A stretch of 64,000 nucleotides of DNA, taken from assembly GCF_018320785.1 (NCBI RefSeq), contig NC_054886.1, positions 10,933,030 to 10,997,029 on the forward strand. Reading direction: 5' to 3'. Below, one piece after another: positions 32,386 through 44,399 of the stretch. How positions within the stretch are numbered: position 1 is the first letter of the stretch; every line of letters starts with the position of its first letter. The notes beneath the pieces were generated by a model. That model was given only the letters and a program-made list of their open reading frames with translations. It searched no databases and was not told the origin of the DNA. The DNA is from Cheilinus undulatus. Taxonomy: Eukaryota > Chordata > Actinopteri > Labriformes > Labridae. Position numbers and translations under genes: made by a program.

Positions 32386-35374
32386 AAACCAGGGGAGGTC
32401 GAGCTACTGCAGCAGTTTCCCCCTTCATCAGCCCAAACAAGATGAGATTATTTAATCCCAACAGGTTTGATAGACCATTATTTTGCAATGTTCTGTTTTA
32501 ATTGATCTTATTTGTTTATTACTAAGTTTGCCTTTTATACTGTTTTATACTTTGGTTGACCCTGGTTGTTTTGAATTTAATCCTAACTCAATAATATTTG
32601 ATCAAAAATCAAATGGAGTATTGAGCCCAAGTATTGATTTCTGCACAGAGAAACTCTACCAAGAGACCATGATTGAGCAGTTTATGACTGCGACAAGTGG
32701 TTAAGGTGTGAAAATAAAACGCTCTTAATTCTTAATATACTTTTGTGTCCTGACAGTAGTGAATACTTAGGAAAAAATAAAAAGAAAAAAAACCTCACAG
32801 ATATACAGCAGCAGGTAGGAATTTTGAATTAAAAGAAATCTTCTGTCTCAGGTCAGGACAAGCCACTCACTTTTGGTCTGTTTCCTTAAAGTGATCCGAT
32901 TTGGTTGATTTGGCTCACATTAAGCGCAGGCTCATTCGTGAATGGCTCATCATGAATCAATCTCTGTTGATAGTACATCGCTGTTTACCTTAAACAGGTT
33001 TGAGAATAAATGAGGATTCAGCTAGCCTCTTAGCTCAGTACTTGGCTCCTCTAGACTCTGGTCTCCCTTCATCTGGATAGACCACTCTAGGAGGTCTGCA
33101 AGGCTGAGTCATAAGAGATCTGGATCACCTCCTCTCCAGGTAAATCAGATAAATTGTGGTAAAAAAAAAAGATCACTGTTTTCTGAAGTGTAGTGATCGT
33201 ATTTACTGTATGTTCTGATGATAACAGCAGCGTGCAGGCCGATTTAGAGCTGTAAAGTACTAACTTTCCTCTGCTAATATTCATTCCTTATGGCTGTCAA
33301 CCACTTCCTGATCCCAATGGACATTCAAGATCATGTGATTGCAAACAATGTATTCAGTACTGACCAGATAAATGAGACCTGAGCTATTTTGTAACCTTTG
33401 TGTCTCTCCTAGACTTTTTGTCTTAAAATGCTTGTAAAACATCAACCCCATAAAGCACAGTCAAACTCTAAACACTTTTTATCAGGACAACCTGGGCTTT
33501 GTGACAAAGGGGTTTTTTTTTTTGGCACAAACTTCTTCTCCCATCTCTTTGGGACCAAAAAGTTAAAATATAATCCCTCTGCGATAAAAAGTCTTCAAAA
33601 TATTCACATTTTTACAAAAAAGGCCTTGCACTTTTGGGGATTTGAGTCATTAATTAAAGCAGTTCCTGTCTGCAGAGACAAAGACCATTTGCTGTTCGGC
33701 AAAGCATGGTGTGGTGATGGAACAGCCTGCCATTGGTTGTCACAGCCCAGTCACAATGCATTCAAACAGACACTATGGTGGTGGATTTACCCTGCTAGCT
33801 GCTGGAATGATTAAAAATGGATTATAAATGGACAAAAAGACATCCAATATCAGAGTTAATGGTGTGGATTTTATCTTTAAATACCCCAGAGTCGGCCAAG
33901 TTCTAAGCTCGCTGGGAAATGTTCTGTAAGAGCTATGAAGGCATGGATAGCGTCATTAGAGTGGCACAATGTACTGCTTTCACAGGAAAATACAATAAAA
34001 ATACCCCATCCTCAGGGGGTTAACCCTGTGAATAATCAAGACAAGTTTAGAGTTTAGATTAGCAGTAGTTGTGCAGGTCAACTTTCACTGATTTCATTAG
34101 TAGCATTGTTTGGCAGTTGGGGGACAAACTTTGCTCAGGGCCTCATATAGGCTTGGGACGGCCCTGCTGAGGTTTTTTTTTTTTCAGGCAATGTTTTGTA
34201 GATTATAACATAAAATGAAAGAGGTATAAATCATAATCAGTTCATTTGTTGTCTTTTTAACAGCCTCTTTTAAACATCAGAGGTGGCACATGCCGGCCTG
34301 CTCATGGTAAGTTCCAACCCTCCACCATAATGAATGTTTAATACAGTATAAGACAAACTTATAATGCTAATGAATCGATGCACAAGCAGTGTCCGTCAAC
34401 CTCCAGCAGGTGAAATGTGAGTTTAAAAGTCTGAATAAAAATGTGATTGGACGTCCTTGGTCTCTCACAGTCGGCCCCAGGGCCTATAAAGGGACAACTG
34501 CCGTCTTTTTTTGGCTCTGGAGACAACAACTGTTGTGGTGAGCCTCCCTCAGGATTAAACGAAGCCTGGCTCAGAATAGAGGAGAGTTTCAGTGTGGAGC
34601 TGCAGCTGGAGTCAGATTACAGCCAACAACCAGAACGGAGGAAAACATTTACATAAAACTGTCAAAATGAGATGAAAAAGTGAGATTTATTTATAAAAAG
34701 GCAGATGGAAGAGAAACATGAGGAAAAGTCCTCAGACCAAATAAAAAAGATTCATTCAACCCCGTCAGTTTCACTGTATATAATAACAGAAATATGTCTT
34801 AGCTGTGCATTCTGCAGACTCCACTTTTACATGCTTAGGGATGTTTTTGCTGAATGAATATCAATCACCTTTTCATGACGTCAGTCAGTACTAATGCTGT
34901 GTTGATTACACAAACAAACATTTTGACAAGAAAAATTCATTGATTTGCTTTTCATGACAGCAGCATGAATGGCAAACATATTGAAAACTAAAATAATAAT
35001 GGTTTTCTAGATTTATAACGCCCTGATGAATAAATACGAAAGGATTACAGCGAGTGTGAGTGGGGGTCATTTTCTCCCTATCTACTCCATCTAAAGGTCT
35101 GATTTCTAAATCATGTCACTAATCATTTTCATTTCCAAAACTTCTATAAAGTCTGTCAGTTTCCTTCAGTTTGCTCTTGTTTTGTGTTTCAATGTAGAAA
35201 TGACCTGTCAGTTTCTTTCCTCTCCTGACCAGAGGGGGAGCCAGTGGGCCCATGATTGCCCCCCCAAATATCCTTAAAATGATAGGCTATTTGTCTTGTC
35301 GTTCAAACAGTAGATTCAATCACTAAGAATATCATACCTCTCATGTCTTTTATGCTTACACTAAAGTTGAGCTA
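32386..35374. other. Non-coding stretch with no recognised feature
   Basis: A TATAAA word at 34485-34490 and several short open frames were checked; none has exon borders or a familiar product. Confidence 0.35.
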
Positions 35375-36420
35375 CACTATATTGCCAAAAGTATCCACTC
35401 ACCCAACCAAATAATTGAAATCAGGTGTTCCAATCACTTCCATGGCCACAGGTGTATAAAATCAAGCACCTAGGCATGCAGACTGTTTCTACAAACATTT
35501 GTAAAAGAATGGAGCTCAGGAGCTCAGTGAATTCCACCGTGGTACTGGACTGGAAACAACAGCAACTCAGCCACAAAGCAGTAGGCCATATAAAATGACG
35601 AAGCGGAGTCAACGGATGCTGAGGCACATAGCACGCAGAGGATGCCAACTTTCTGCAGAGTCAATCGCTACAGTCCTCCAAACTTCATGTGGCCTTCAGA
35701 TTAGCTCAAGAACAGTGCGTAGAGAGCTTCATGGAATGGGTTTCCATGGCCGAGCAGCTGCATCCAAGCCATACATCACCAAGTGCAATGCAAATCACCA
35801 GATGCAGTGGTGTAAAGCACGCCGCCACTGGACTCTAGAGCAGTGGAGACGCGTTCTCTGGAATGACAAATCACGCTTCTCCATCTGGCAATCTGATGGG
35901 CAAGTCTGGGTTTGGCGGTTGCCAGGAGAATGGTACTTGTCTGACTGCATTGTGCCAAGTGTAAAGTTTGGTGGAGGGGGGATTATGGTGTGGGGTTGTT
36001 TTTCAGGAGCTGGGCTTGGCCCCTTAGTTCCAGTGAAAAGAACTCTGAATGCGTCAGCATACCAAGAGATTGGACAATTCCATGCTCCCAACTTTGTGTG
36101 AACAATTTGGGGATGGCCTCTTCTTGTTCCAACATGACTGTGCACCAGTTCACAAAGCAAGGTCCATAAAGACATGAAATGGAGCGGAAACTGAGAGCCA
36201 GGCCTTCTCATCCAACATCAGTGTGTGACCTCACAAATGGTCAAAGCTTTCCATAAACACACTCCTAAACCTTGTGGAAAGCCTTCCCAGCAGAGATGAA
36301 GCTGTTGTAGCTGCAAAAAGTGGACCAACGTCATATTAAACCCTATGGATTAAGAATGGGATGTCACTTAAGTTCATATGCGAGCCAAAGCAGGTGAGCA
36401 AATACTCTGGCAATATAGTG
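35375..36420 (+). mobile_element. Tc1-like element, family with CACTATATTGCCAAAAGTA ends (copy A)
   Basis: The ends CACTATATTGCCAAAAGTA and, reversed, CACTATATTGCCAGAGTA sit exactly between TA dinucleotides (35373-35374 and 36421-36422), the Tc1 target duplication. The transposase frame at 35595-36101 keeps [18 protein letters not shown] and [15 protein letters not shown], then shifts frame. FQHDCAPVHKARS (second catalytic Asp) survives in another frame, but the segment carrying the third acidic residue (SPDLNPIE) is deleted. Length 1046 bp, non-functional. Confidence 0.92.
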
Positions 36421-36422
36421 TA

Positions 36423-37252
36423 TGTCAAAGTGGCCTCGTCATCCTGATATTTTTTCTGCATCTGGCTTAGATCAGAGGACTCCTCCTTGGGAATCAGGAT
36501 TTCCACTGCTCTACACCAGGCTCTTGGGATAGAGTGTTTCTTCCAGACTAAAACTTTACTGTAATGTCTTTAATTATTGCTTGATTGGATATTATTGTTG
36601 TGTGTATGTGTGAATATATATACACACAAAGTGAATAATTGTATTGGCAGATATTAATATTTCTGCTGGTATCTACAAGTACAAATTGGTCTGTGATTAT
36701 TGGGCATACAGATACAGACAAATAAGTTATTGGAGTTTTAGGCTGGACCAACAGACTTACATCAGCTGAAGTCTTTTTCTTTATACGTCATCGTTACTCC
36801 TTACACTTCAGAGTATGTTTAAAGGACTGAAATGTGTCATCATCAAACTTTTCATTGTGGCTTTTAGGAACTGAAGTTTTAGGTCTAAATAACATTTAAA
36901 TATCAGTGAAGATTAGGATTGGATATCTGCAAATTCCAATATTGTGCATCCCTTATATCCCTAATATGGATACATAATTTAATAATAATCTAAAAACCTT
37001 GATCAGCTTATGGATACCATGGTAAAGGAATTGGATGATTGATGCATGAAGATTCAGTATCAACAAATTGTCATTAAAGGTCAATTAAACTAAAGATATA
37101 ATATTTGGAAACTGGTAAAAAAAAAAATAGGAAGGTAAAAATTATGGGAGATAATAACCAATGTTTGAAAATAAGCGCTTCAGAGTTGTCGCTGATCACA
37201 AATTATGTTGGAGAGCTCACGTTAAAACCATATTGTATAATGTGGATTTGTC
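36423..37252. other. Non-coding stretch with no recognised feature
   Basis: AT-rich, with ATATATATACACAC-like simple sequence near 36615. Nothing else supported. Confidence 0.35.
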
Positions 37253-37256
37253 TTAA

Positions 37257-37617
37257 AGGGGACATATTATGCAAAAATGACCTTTTCAGGCTTTTCTGAA
37301 TGTGTACTGAAACAAGCCCTTCTCAGATTATCCCCTCATGATGTCATGTAGGGAGTTAGCACCACCCCTAGGTTCGGTTGGCCCTCCCCTCTTGGATCAG
37401 GAGAGGCACATCCGTTTCCTGAGAGGGGCGGAGTCAGAAAGCTCAGTAACATTTAAAGACACAGAAACAGCTGGTTCTGAGCAGGGCTGAAACAGAGGGT
37501 TTTTAGACGTGCAAAAATCCTAAACTGGAGTGTTTTTCAGCAACAGACTTCAAATTCACATTTTGGGGACCTCTGAGATCAATATAAACTTGTCTTGTAA
37601 GCGTTGATATGTCCCCT
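37257..37617. mobile_element. MITE flanked by TTAA (piggyBac- or Kolobok-like)
   Basis: Left end AGGGGACATATTATGCAAAA and right end reversed AGGGGACATATCAACG are inverted repeats, and TTAA flanks both sides (37253-37256 and 37618-37621), the target site of piggyBac and Kolobok elements. The 361-bp interior is non-coding. A fragment of the same family lies at 22036-22088. Confidence 0.75.
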
Positions 37618-37760
37618 TTAATTGTGATTCTGATTATTGTCAAAGTACTCCATAAACATCTATTTAAAGGTGCTAAAAAGTGTTTGTATTGCATTGTAAT
37701 TATAATTATTATTATTTTAGAAATATACTTCATACATGATGCACATCCATAATGATTATA

Positions 37761-38311
37761 CACTGCCTGGCCAAAAAAAAGTCTCCACCTGGATTTAACT
37801 AAGCAAATAGGTACGAGCCTCCTATTGGATAATTACTGCATGGGTGATTATCTTTCAGCTGGCAACAAGTTATTTAATCCCAGCTGATGCAATGAGTAAC
37901 TTCTTATTTCTTAAACAATGGATTTTTCCTTCCCTAATGGCACGGGCATATTCCAAGATGACAATGCAAGGATTCATCGGGCTCAAATTGTGAAAGGGTG
38001 GTTCAGGGAGCATGAGACATCATTTTCACACATGGATTGGCCACCACAGAGTCCAGACCTTAACCCCATTGAGAATCTTTGGGATGTGCTGGAGAAGGCT
38101 TTGCGCAGTGGTCAGACTCTCCCATCATCAATGCAAGATCTTGGTGAAAAATTAATGCAACACTGGATGGAAATAAATCTTGTGACATTGCAGAAGCTTA
38201 TCGAAACAATGCCACAGCAAATGCGTGCTGTAATCAAAGCTAAAGGCGGTCCAACGAAATATTAGAGTGTGACCTTTTTTTGGTGGCGACTTTTTTTTTG
38301 GCCAGGCAGTG
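37761..38311 (+). mobile_element. Short Tc1-like element with CACTGCCTGGCCAAAAAAAA ends
   Basis: Inverted ends CACTGCCTGGCCAAAAAAAA lie between TA dinucleotides at 37759-37760 and 38312-38313. A single frame at 37918-38265 (115 codons) gives the C-terminal part of the transposase: [11 protein letters not shown] with the second catalytic Asp, then [12 protein letters not shown] with the third acidic residue. The DNA-binding domain and first Asp are deleted, so this 551-bp copy is non-autonomous. Confidence 0.93.
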
Positions 38312-38313
38312 TA

Positions 38314-39054
38314 TGTTATGTATGTGAGGCCCTAGTACCAACTGCTTACCTTGACCTAACTGAAAACTAAAGTGCAGCAACTCTAAAAATATTCTTGCAT
38401 ACAGTAACCAAGCATATATACTTTTTGTCCAGTTTTGATAAATGTTTGAGATCCAGTCTGATGAGGGAATAGAAACAGTCACTGCATTCAGCTGAAAATA
38501 TCTGCATTTCTTCATGAAACCTCGTCTGTGAGCTTGAAATCGTCTGCTCTTTCTCCTGTTGCCGTCGGTTAACAAGGTTTGTGTTCTGCAGCATCTCTGT
38601 AGAAATGTGGGGGGAGGATCAGAGGGTAGATGAGGAGAGGAGGTGCTGCAGCAGAGACATTTTAATCAACTTAAGTGCCTCTATTGGACCTGTCTCTCCT
38701 TTCCTCTCTCCTCTGGTGGATTAAACTCAGAGCTGTAGAGATCGGGTCTAGGAGCAGTACAGAACTAATATTTAGTCCTCATCCAGCTGCAGCTGTCTGT
38801 CCATCAGTGTTGATAAAGTCTGAGTAAAAAACACCTTTACTCTCTTAAAAATTACTTATTTTTAAGCTCTGTCCATCACTGTCACACCCTGAACCTAACA
38901 TGAACACACTCCCTCGTTCATCATTCTCAGTGTTTCAGACTGGGTGCATGGCAGCTGCAGAACAACTGCGTAACGGCTTGATCAACATTGCACTGTGCGT
39001 GTTAACAAGTCAAGGAAATCAGACCGTCTGTGTGGCCATGGTCACATGGTACAG
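38314..39054. other. Non-coding stretch with no recognised feature
   Basis: No supported exon or element. Confidence 0.35.
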
Positions 39055-39290
39055 CCAAGGCCACCCATAAGAGGGGATAAAGGGGGCCAATGGAGGTCAG
39101 CAAGACCATGGTCCATTTTAAAGTTAACCAGTGATAACCATATTTTATTTTCAACCTGAATAATAACCACTCTGATCAAATCAACACAAAATAATTTTAT
39201 CTATTAATGTCGTAGTACAATGAAGTCTTTTAAAGAATGTAAACTCCTTTTCTTAAAACAGAATTACCTTTTTATTGGTGATGTTAATGG
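39055..39290 (+). repeat. Unclassified interspersed repeat, copy 2
   Basis: It matches 10642-10890 in the same orientation, from CAAGGCCACCCATAAG to TTCTTAAAACAGAATTA, with scattered substitutions and small gaps. Confidence 0.75.
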
Positions 39291-40980
39291 TGTACATAAC
39301 CATTAGGAAAGTAATGTTAGACTTCACAGATAGGCACAAACGTCAAGATGGCAGAAAGTAAAGAGGAAACTGAGACTGAAAAGTGGTGATTTTGGAGTTA
39401 CAAGGTTTTTGTCCAACACCAATCATATGTGAAGCTTTCTACAGCAAGTAGCAGCATGAACTGCAATGGATTGTGGGCTAATTAGTTCCTTTTAAAAAAA
39501 CAACAACGACAACAACAACAAAAAAAAAAACAGTCTTGTACCTTTCCTCTGTTTTCAAACACTGTTTTTCACTGCATAAAACTTCTTATAGTCACAAGTA
39601 TTCAGTTTAACTTACATCCTAAATGAAAAGTGTCAAAAACAGGAGCATATTGAATACATAAATGAAGATATTTAAAAATTAATGAGTCCCTATGACTAAA
39701 CAACACTTCCTTTATTTGGACAGAGCGCTAATCTTAAATGAAAAATATTCTTCGGTAGAACTGAGTGTTCAATGCCAGACTATCCTCCTTCAGAGACCAC
39801 AGTGATGATCGATCCGCTCCATGTGATGTCTTCAACGGACCAATGAACATTTATCCATCAGAGGGCCACAAGGTCGGAGGACTCAGAGTCCCCTGAGAGA
39901 ATGATGGAGTTCAGCAAATTTAACAGCAACTGTCTGTTAGACTCATAAAAACCAGCATCATGACACCCCGGGGAGACCCACAGGGGAAGTCTGGATCAGT
40001 GACGGTCCACACTTGGCTCAGATACGCCTCAGCCAACCAGATCATGGGAAACAGACGGTCTCTGACATGAAACAGTGGAAGATTGCTATTCACACATCTA
40101 CATCTACTTCATAGCTCCTTATTTCTTCTCCTCCTTCAAGTTTATGTGACCCTCCCTAGAGTCCTACAGTGACCTCATGGGAGGCTGGGACCCCTACTCT
40201 GCATAACACTGGTGATCTGTGCAGCTGTCCTTTATCAGATATTGTTTTTGCATGAAAAAAAAAATCAGAATAAAACAGTTGTTTAAATGAATCATGAGCT
40301 GTTAAAATAAATGCTGTGCTTCCTCAAAATCTCTGAACTTGGAAGTTACAATGGAAAATCTTCATGTGCAGTCATTGAAATTCCTCCAAAAGCATCAACA
40401 AGTGCCCAATCCAGCTTATCTTCTCCCCAGTAGACGTCTGCTTCCAGTGAGTTTCTCTCTCTGATTCCAGCTGGAGGCAGACGGAGGACTAGCTGACATT
40501 GTGAGCACAAAGACACAGTTTAAATGTGCAGCCAGTTTGTCCTCCAACCGTCAGATTAATCTCATTCTGCCCTCCTCTTCTTCCTCCATCTCTCCCTCCT
40601 CTCCTGCACTGCAGCGTCTGCCTCAGCATAACAGCTCTCAGAGAATTAAGAAGGAGCCGTTCAGCAGCAGAGCTCGTATATTACATAATCAATACGGTGG
40701 GCACTAAAAGTGCAGACACTGTTCACTGTCATCGACACTGCTGCTTACAACCATCCGTCCATCTGCTAAATGGACCTTAGCTAACATTTAGCCTTCTGCC
40801 AATCGGCCAGTTAAAGCTTTATTTATTTGGTTTAAGATAAAAACTACAAACTGAATCAAATATTAAACAACCAGCCTGTTCTTGTTCTGTTTTAAAAAGT
40901 GGCACAGAGATCCTGATATTTTTCTGCATGTGGCCCTGGATGAAGAACTGTAGAAAGAACGTGAGTTATAACTTTGTTTT
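39291..40980. other. Non-coding stretch with no recognised feature
   Basis: No supported gene; (CAACAA)n-like simple sequence is at 39500-39530. Confidence 0.35.
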
Positions 40981-40984
40981 TCTA

Positions 40985-41105
40985 ATTCTAGGGGAAAAAA
41001 CATCAGAATTCTGACTTTAATTTCAGAATTCCAGCTTTAATGTCAGAATTCTGATTCTAACCTCAAATTTTGACTTCAATCTCAGAATTCAACACTAATC
41101 TCAGA
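40985..41105. repeat. Short array of the CAGAATTCTGACTTTAATCT theme
   Basis: About five units of the same degenerate type as 6390-7320 abut the truncated end of a Tc1-like element. Confidence 0.75.
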
Positions 41106-41124
41106 ATGATTTTCATCCATCAGC

Positions 41125-42366
41125 CTTCAACCTCTTTGGTCCTGAGCAAAAGATGATCTTTGGTACTGCTCAGGTGTAACGGATGCCCAGGTTGCTTTGA
41201 TAGCGGCTTTCAGGTCATCTGCATTGTTGGATCTGGTGTCTCTAATCTTCCTCTTGACAATACCCCATAGATTCTCTTTGGGGTTCAGGTCAGGCCAGTT
41301 TGCTGGCCAATCAAGCACAGTAACACCATGGTCACTGAACCAGCTTTTGGTACCTTTGGCAGTGTGGGCAGGTGCCAAGTCCTGCTGGAAAATGAAATCA
41401 GCATCTCCATAAAGCTTGTCAGCAGACGGAAGCATAAAGTGCTCTAAAATGTCCTGGTAGATGGCTGCGTTGACTGTGGACCTCAGAAAACAGTGGACCA
41501 ACACCAGCAGATGCCATGGCAGCCCAAATCATCACTAACTGGAAACTTCACACTGGACTTCAAGCAACGTGGATTCTGTGCCTCCCCAATCTTCCTCCAG
41601 ACTCTGGGATCTTGATGTCCAAATGACATGTAAAATTTACATTCATCTGAAAAGAGGACTTTGGACCACTGAGCAAGAGTCCAGTTCTTTTTCTCCACAG
41701 CCCAGGTGAGACGCTTCTGACATTGTCTCTGGTTCAGGAGTGGCTTGACCCCAGGAATGCCACATTTGTAGCCCATGTCTAGGATTCGTCTGTGCGTAGT
41801 GGCTCTCAGCCTCAGTCCACTCCTTGTGAAGCTCCCCCAAATTCTTGAATGGATTTTGCTTGACAATCCTCTCAAGGTTGCGGTTATCCCTTATGCTGAT
41901 GCACCTTTTCCTACCACACTTTCTCCTTCCACTCAATTTTCTATAAATATGCTTGAATACAGCACTCTGTGAACAACCAGCTTCTTTAGCAATGACCTTT
42001 TGTGGCTTACCCTCCTTGTGATGGGTGTCAATGTCTGTCTTCTGGACATCTGTCAAGTCTGCAGTCCTCCCATGATTGTGTAGCCTACTGACCCAGACTG
42101 AGAGACCATTTAACGGCTCAGGAAACCTTTGCAGGTGTTTTGAGTTATTTAGCTGATTAGGGTGTGACACCATGACTTTCCAAAATTGAACTTTTTCACA
42201 ATATTCTAATTTTCCTAGACACTGAATTTGGGGTTTCATTATCTGTAAGCCATAATCATCAACATATTAAGAAATAAAGGCTTGAAATATTTTATTCTAT
42301 GAGTAATGAGTCTATATAATATATGGGTTTCACTTTCTGAAATGAGTGACAAAAAACTTGTACCTG
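41125..42366 (-). mobile_element. Tc1-like transposon, nearly complete transposase with frameshifts
   Basis: Three overlapping minus-strand frames (41643-42239, 41483-41875, 41127-41504) give successive parts of one transposase. The N-terminal helix-turn-helix holds KEGKPQKVIAKEAGCSQSAV. A middle part has FSDE (first Asp). The C-terminal part has FQQDLAPAHTAK (second Asp) and NPKENLWG (third, Glu). All three DDE residues remain, but at least two frame breaks prevent expression. The right terminus ends at TACAGGTACAAG on the minus strand with a TA at 42367-42368; the left terminus is truncated. Confidence 0.9.
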
Positions 42367-42368
42367 TA

Positions 42369-42544
42369 TGGAACGCATCATATGTTTCTCTTATGTTTCA
42401 GCATGAACATTCTTGATAACAGTGTCTGAGCATGCTATCTATGTCCTCTGTTATGTTTCAGTATAAGCATTCTCAATAACAGTCTCTGAGCCACCTATGT
42501 GTTCTCATATGTTTCACATTCTTGTTACGGGTCTCTTAGCATAC
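42369..42544. repeat. 60-bp satellite, first block
   Basis: Starts with GGAACGCATCATATG and then three units with TCTCTGTTATGTTTCAGTAT and GTCTCTGAGCATGCT words, at about 57-60 bp spacing. The same starting word opens the second block at 43039. Confidence 0.75.
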
Positions 42545-43046
42545 TTTTCATTGCTGCGTTCCATTTACCTCGGAAGTTGGATGTCGGAACTGGGAACGAC
42601 GTGACGTTGTCTGAAATACTGGATTTCCCAGTTGTTTGTGTTCCTTTTGTCACAACCACGACGAATTTGAAAAACGATGGATACCGTTCTTGCGTTAGCC
42701 AGCCATTGTTTTAAACAACATTGACCAGTTGCTAGCAGATGAGCCTTTAAAACAACACATGGCACCGTACTTCATGTTTTAAATGACTGTTGCTACACAC
42801 GACATGCAACCGCAGGGTAGTGCTGTGTCTACAATTTCTTAAAGTGCACTGAGAACCAGCAAAATGTCCTGAAACAGGTCAAAACCACAGCTTTTACTAC
42901 ACATAATGCTTTGTCCCATCATGCTGTGTCGTCAAAGTTGGGGTGCTCTGTGAAAGAACGAAGTTTTAAGACATTCCATTTATCACTTTTGGTCGGAAAT
43001 CAGAAAAACAAGTCTTAATAGGAGTTATGACAACAAAAGGAACGCA
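42545..43046. mobile_element. MITE-like block between two satellite blocks
   Basis: The left edge has GCTGCGTTCCATTTACC and the right edge, reversed, GATGCGTTCCTTTTGTTG, a short inverted terminal repeat. The interior includes GGAACTGGGAACGACGTGA and no transposase. Its right terminal word also occurs at 42369 before the first satellite block. Confidence 0.5.
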
Positions 43047-43300
43047 TCATATGTTCTCTGTTATGTTTCAGTATAAGCATTCTCAATAATAGTGTCTGAG
43101 CATGCTGTCTATGTTCTCTGTTGTTTCAGTATGAACAATTCTAGGCTATGAGCATGTCGCCTATGTTCTCTGTTATGTTTAAGTATAAATAGTTCTAGGC
43201 TCTGAGCATGTTGTCTATGTTCTCTGTTATGTTTCAGTAGAAGCATTCTCAATAATGGTCTCTGAGCATGCTGTCCATGTCCTCTGCTGCAACAGAGCTT
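43047..43300. repeat. 60-bp satellite, second block
   Basis: TTCTCTGTTATGTTTCAGTA recurs at about 43054, 43114, 43165, 43220 and 43280 (spacing 51-60 bp), each with a CTGAGCATG-type word. Confidence 0.85.
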
Positions 43301-43805
43301 TAATACATCTCCATAGCACACTGCAGTCAGGAGAGCTCTGCTTTTAAAGCCAAAAGAACATTTAGTTTTATTGGCCATTATTACTGTCAGCTCTCACTGC
43401 TCCATCTGTTAATGTATCCCCCTAATAACTCTCCATCTTATGTTTCTTTGGCCACTGAAATAGAGGACCGTGTCCAGCTTTGTGGGGTTGGATTATGGAG
43501 ATCAGGTCAGTGCATTACACAGAGTATAAATATCTGTTCATTTCATTACCCACTTTTCCTTAGCTGGTCGCCTTTTGGAGGAAAATGCATTTCAGCGTCA
43601 GACTCTGAACATAAATTTCACTGAGCCAACAAAACAAAACAGTAAATTATTTCTGCTCAATCTTGGCAGGAAAAGATACAGATTAATCCAAAAGGGTGAG
43701 CTTTATTGAGGAAGAAAGACAGAGAAAAGAGGATATCTAAACAAAGGAATTTATGGGATTTAAAGACTTCTGTTGGATTTGGACATTTCTTATACTGCAG
43801 GACAG
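43301..43805. other. Non-coding stretch with no recognised feature
   Basis: No supported exon or repeat. Confidence 0.35.
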
Positions 43806-43809
43806 CAGA

Positions 43810-44375
43810 ATGTACGAGGGACAAAAAAGGGACCAAAAGCAACAATGATTAAGGGAACATAAAAGGGGAGAAATAAGAGACTACAAAAATAAAAAGGACA
43901 AATAAAAAAGGACATTGGAAAAGAGACGACAAAAAGGACACCAAGAAAAGGACACCAAATAAAGGGCAGCAAAAAATAAAAACTTAAGGACAAATAAAAA
44001 GGGACAACCAAAAGGGACATTAAAAAAGTGGACAACAAAAAGGGACAACAAAAAAGGACAACAGAAAAGGATAACAAAAAAGGACCACAAAAAGGGGCAA
44101 CAAAAAACGGACAACAAAAAGGACAGCGAAAAAAACAGCAAGAAAGGGGACAAAAGAAAGGGACATTTAAAAAGGACATCTATAAAGGGACAATGTCAAA
44201 GGGATAACAAAAACAGTAAACAAAAAATCAACAAATTAAAAGGACAGCAAGAAAGGGACAACAACAAACAACTAAATAGGGACATCACAAATGGACAACA
44301 AAAAAGGACAAAAAATAAAAAAGGACAACAAAAAAGGGACAACAGAAAGGGATAACAAATAAAAAGGACAGCAAA
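43810..44375. repeat. Short-unit minisatellite, AAAGGGACAACAAA
   Basis: More than 30 variants of an AAAGGGACAACAAAA-like unit of about 14-18 bp fill this stretch. The Cys/Phe/Pro-rich minus-strand frames of 90-129 codons here are just the repeat translated (CCPFLLS-type periodicity). Confidence 0.92.
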
Positions 44376-44399
44376 AAAGCAAATTGCTCACTCCTTGTC

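Noticed and set aside
33428..33814. 128-codon open frame
   Set aside because: No domain, no splice borders, low GC and a T run within it; treated as chance.
34440..34660. TATAAA word and 69-codon frame as a possible gene
   Set aside because: No recognisable product, no splice partner and no CpG enrichment.
43790..44179. Cys/Phe/Pro-rich open frames of 90-129 codons
   Set aside because: They are direct translations of the AAAGGGACAACAAAA minisatellite.
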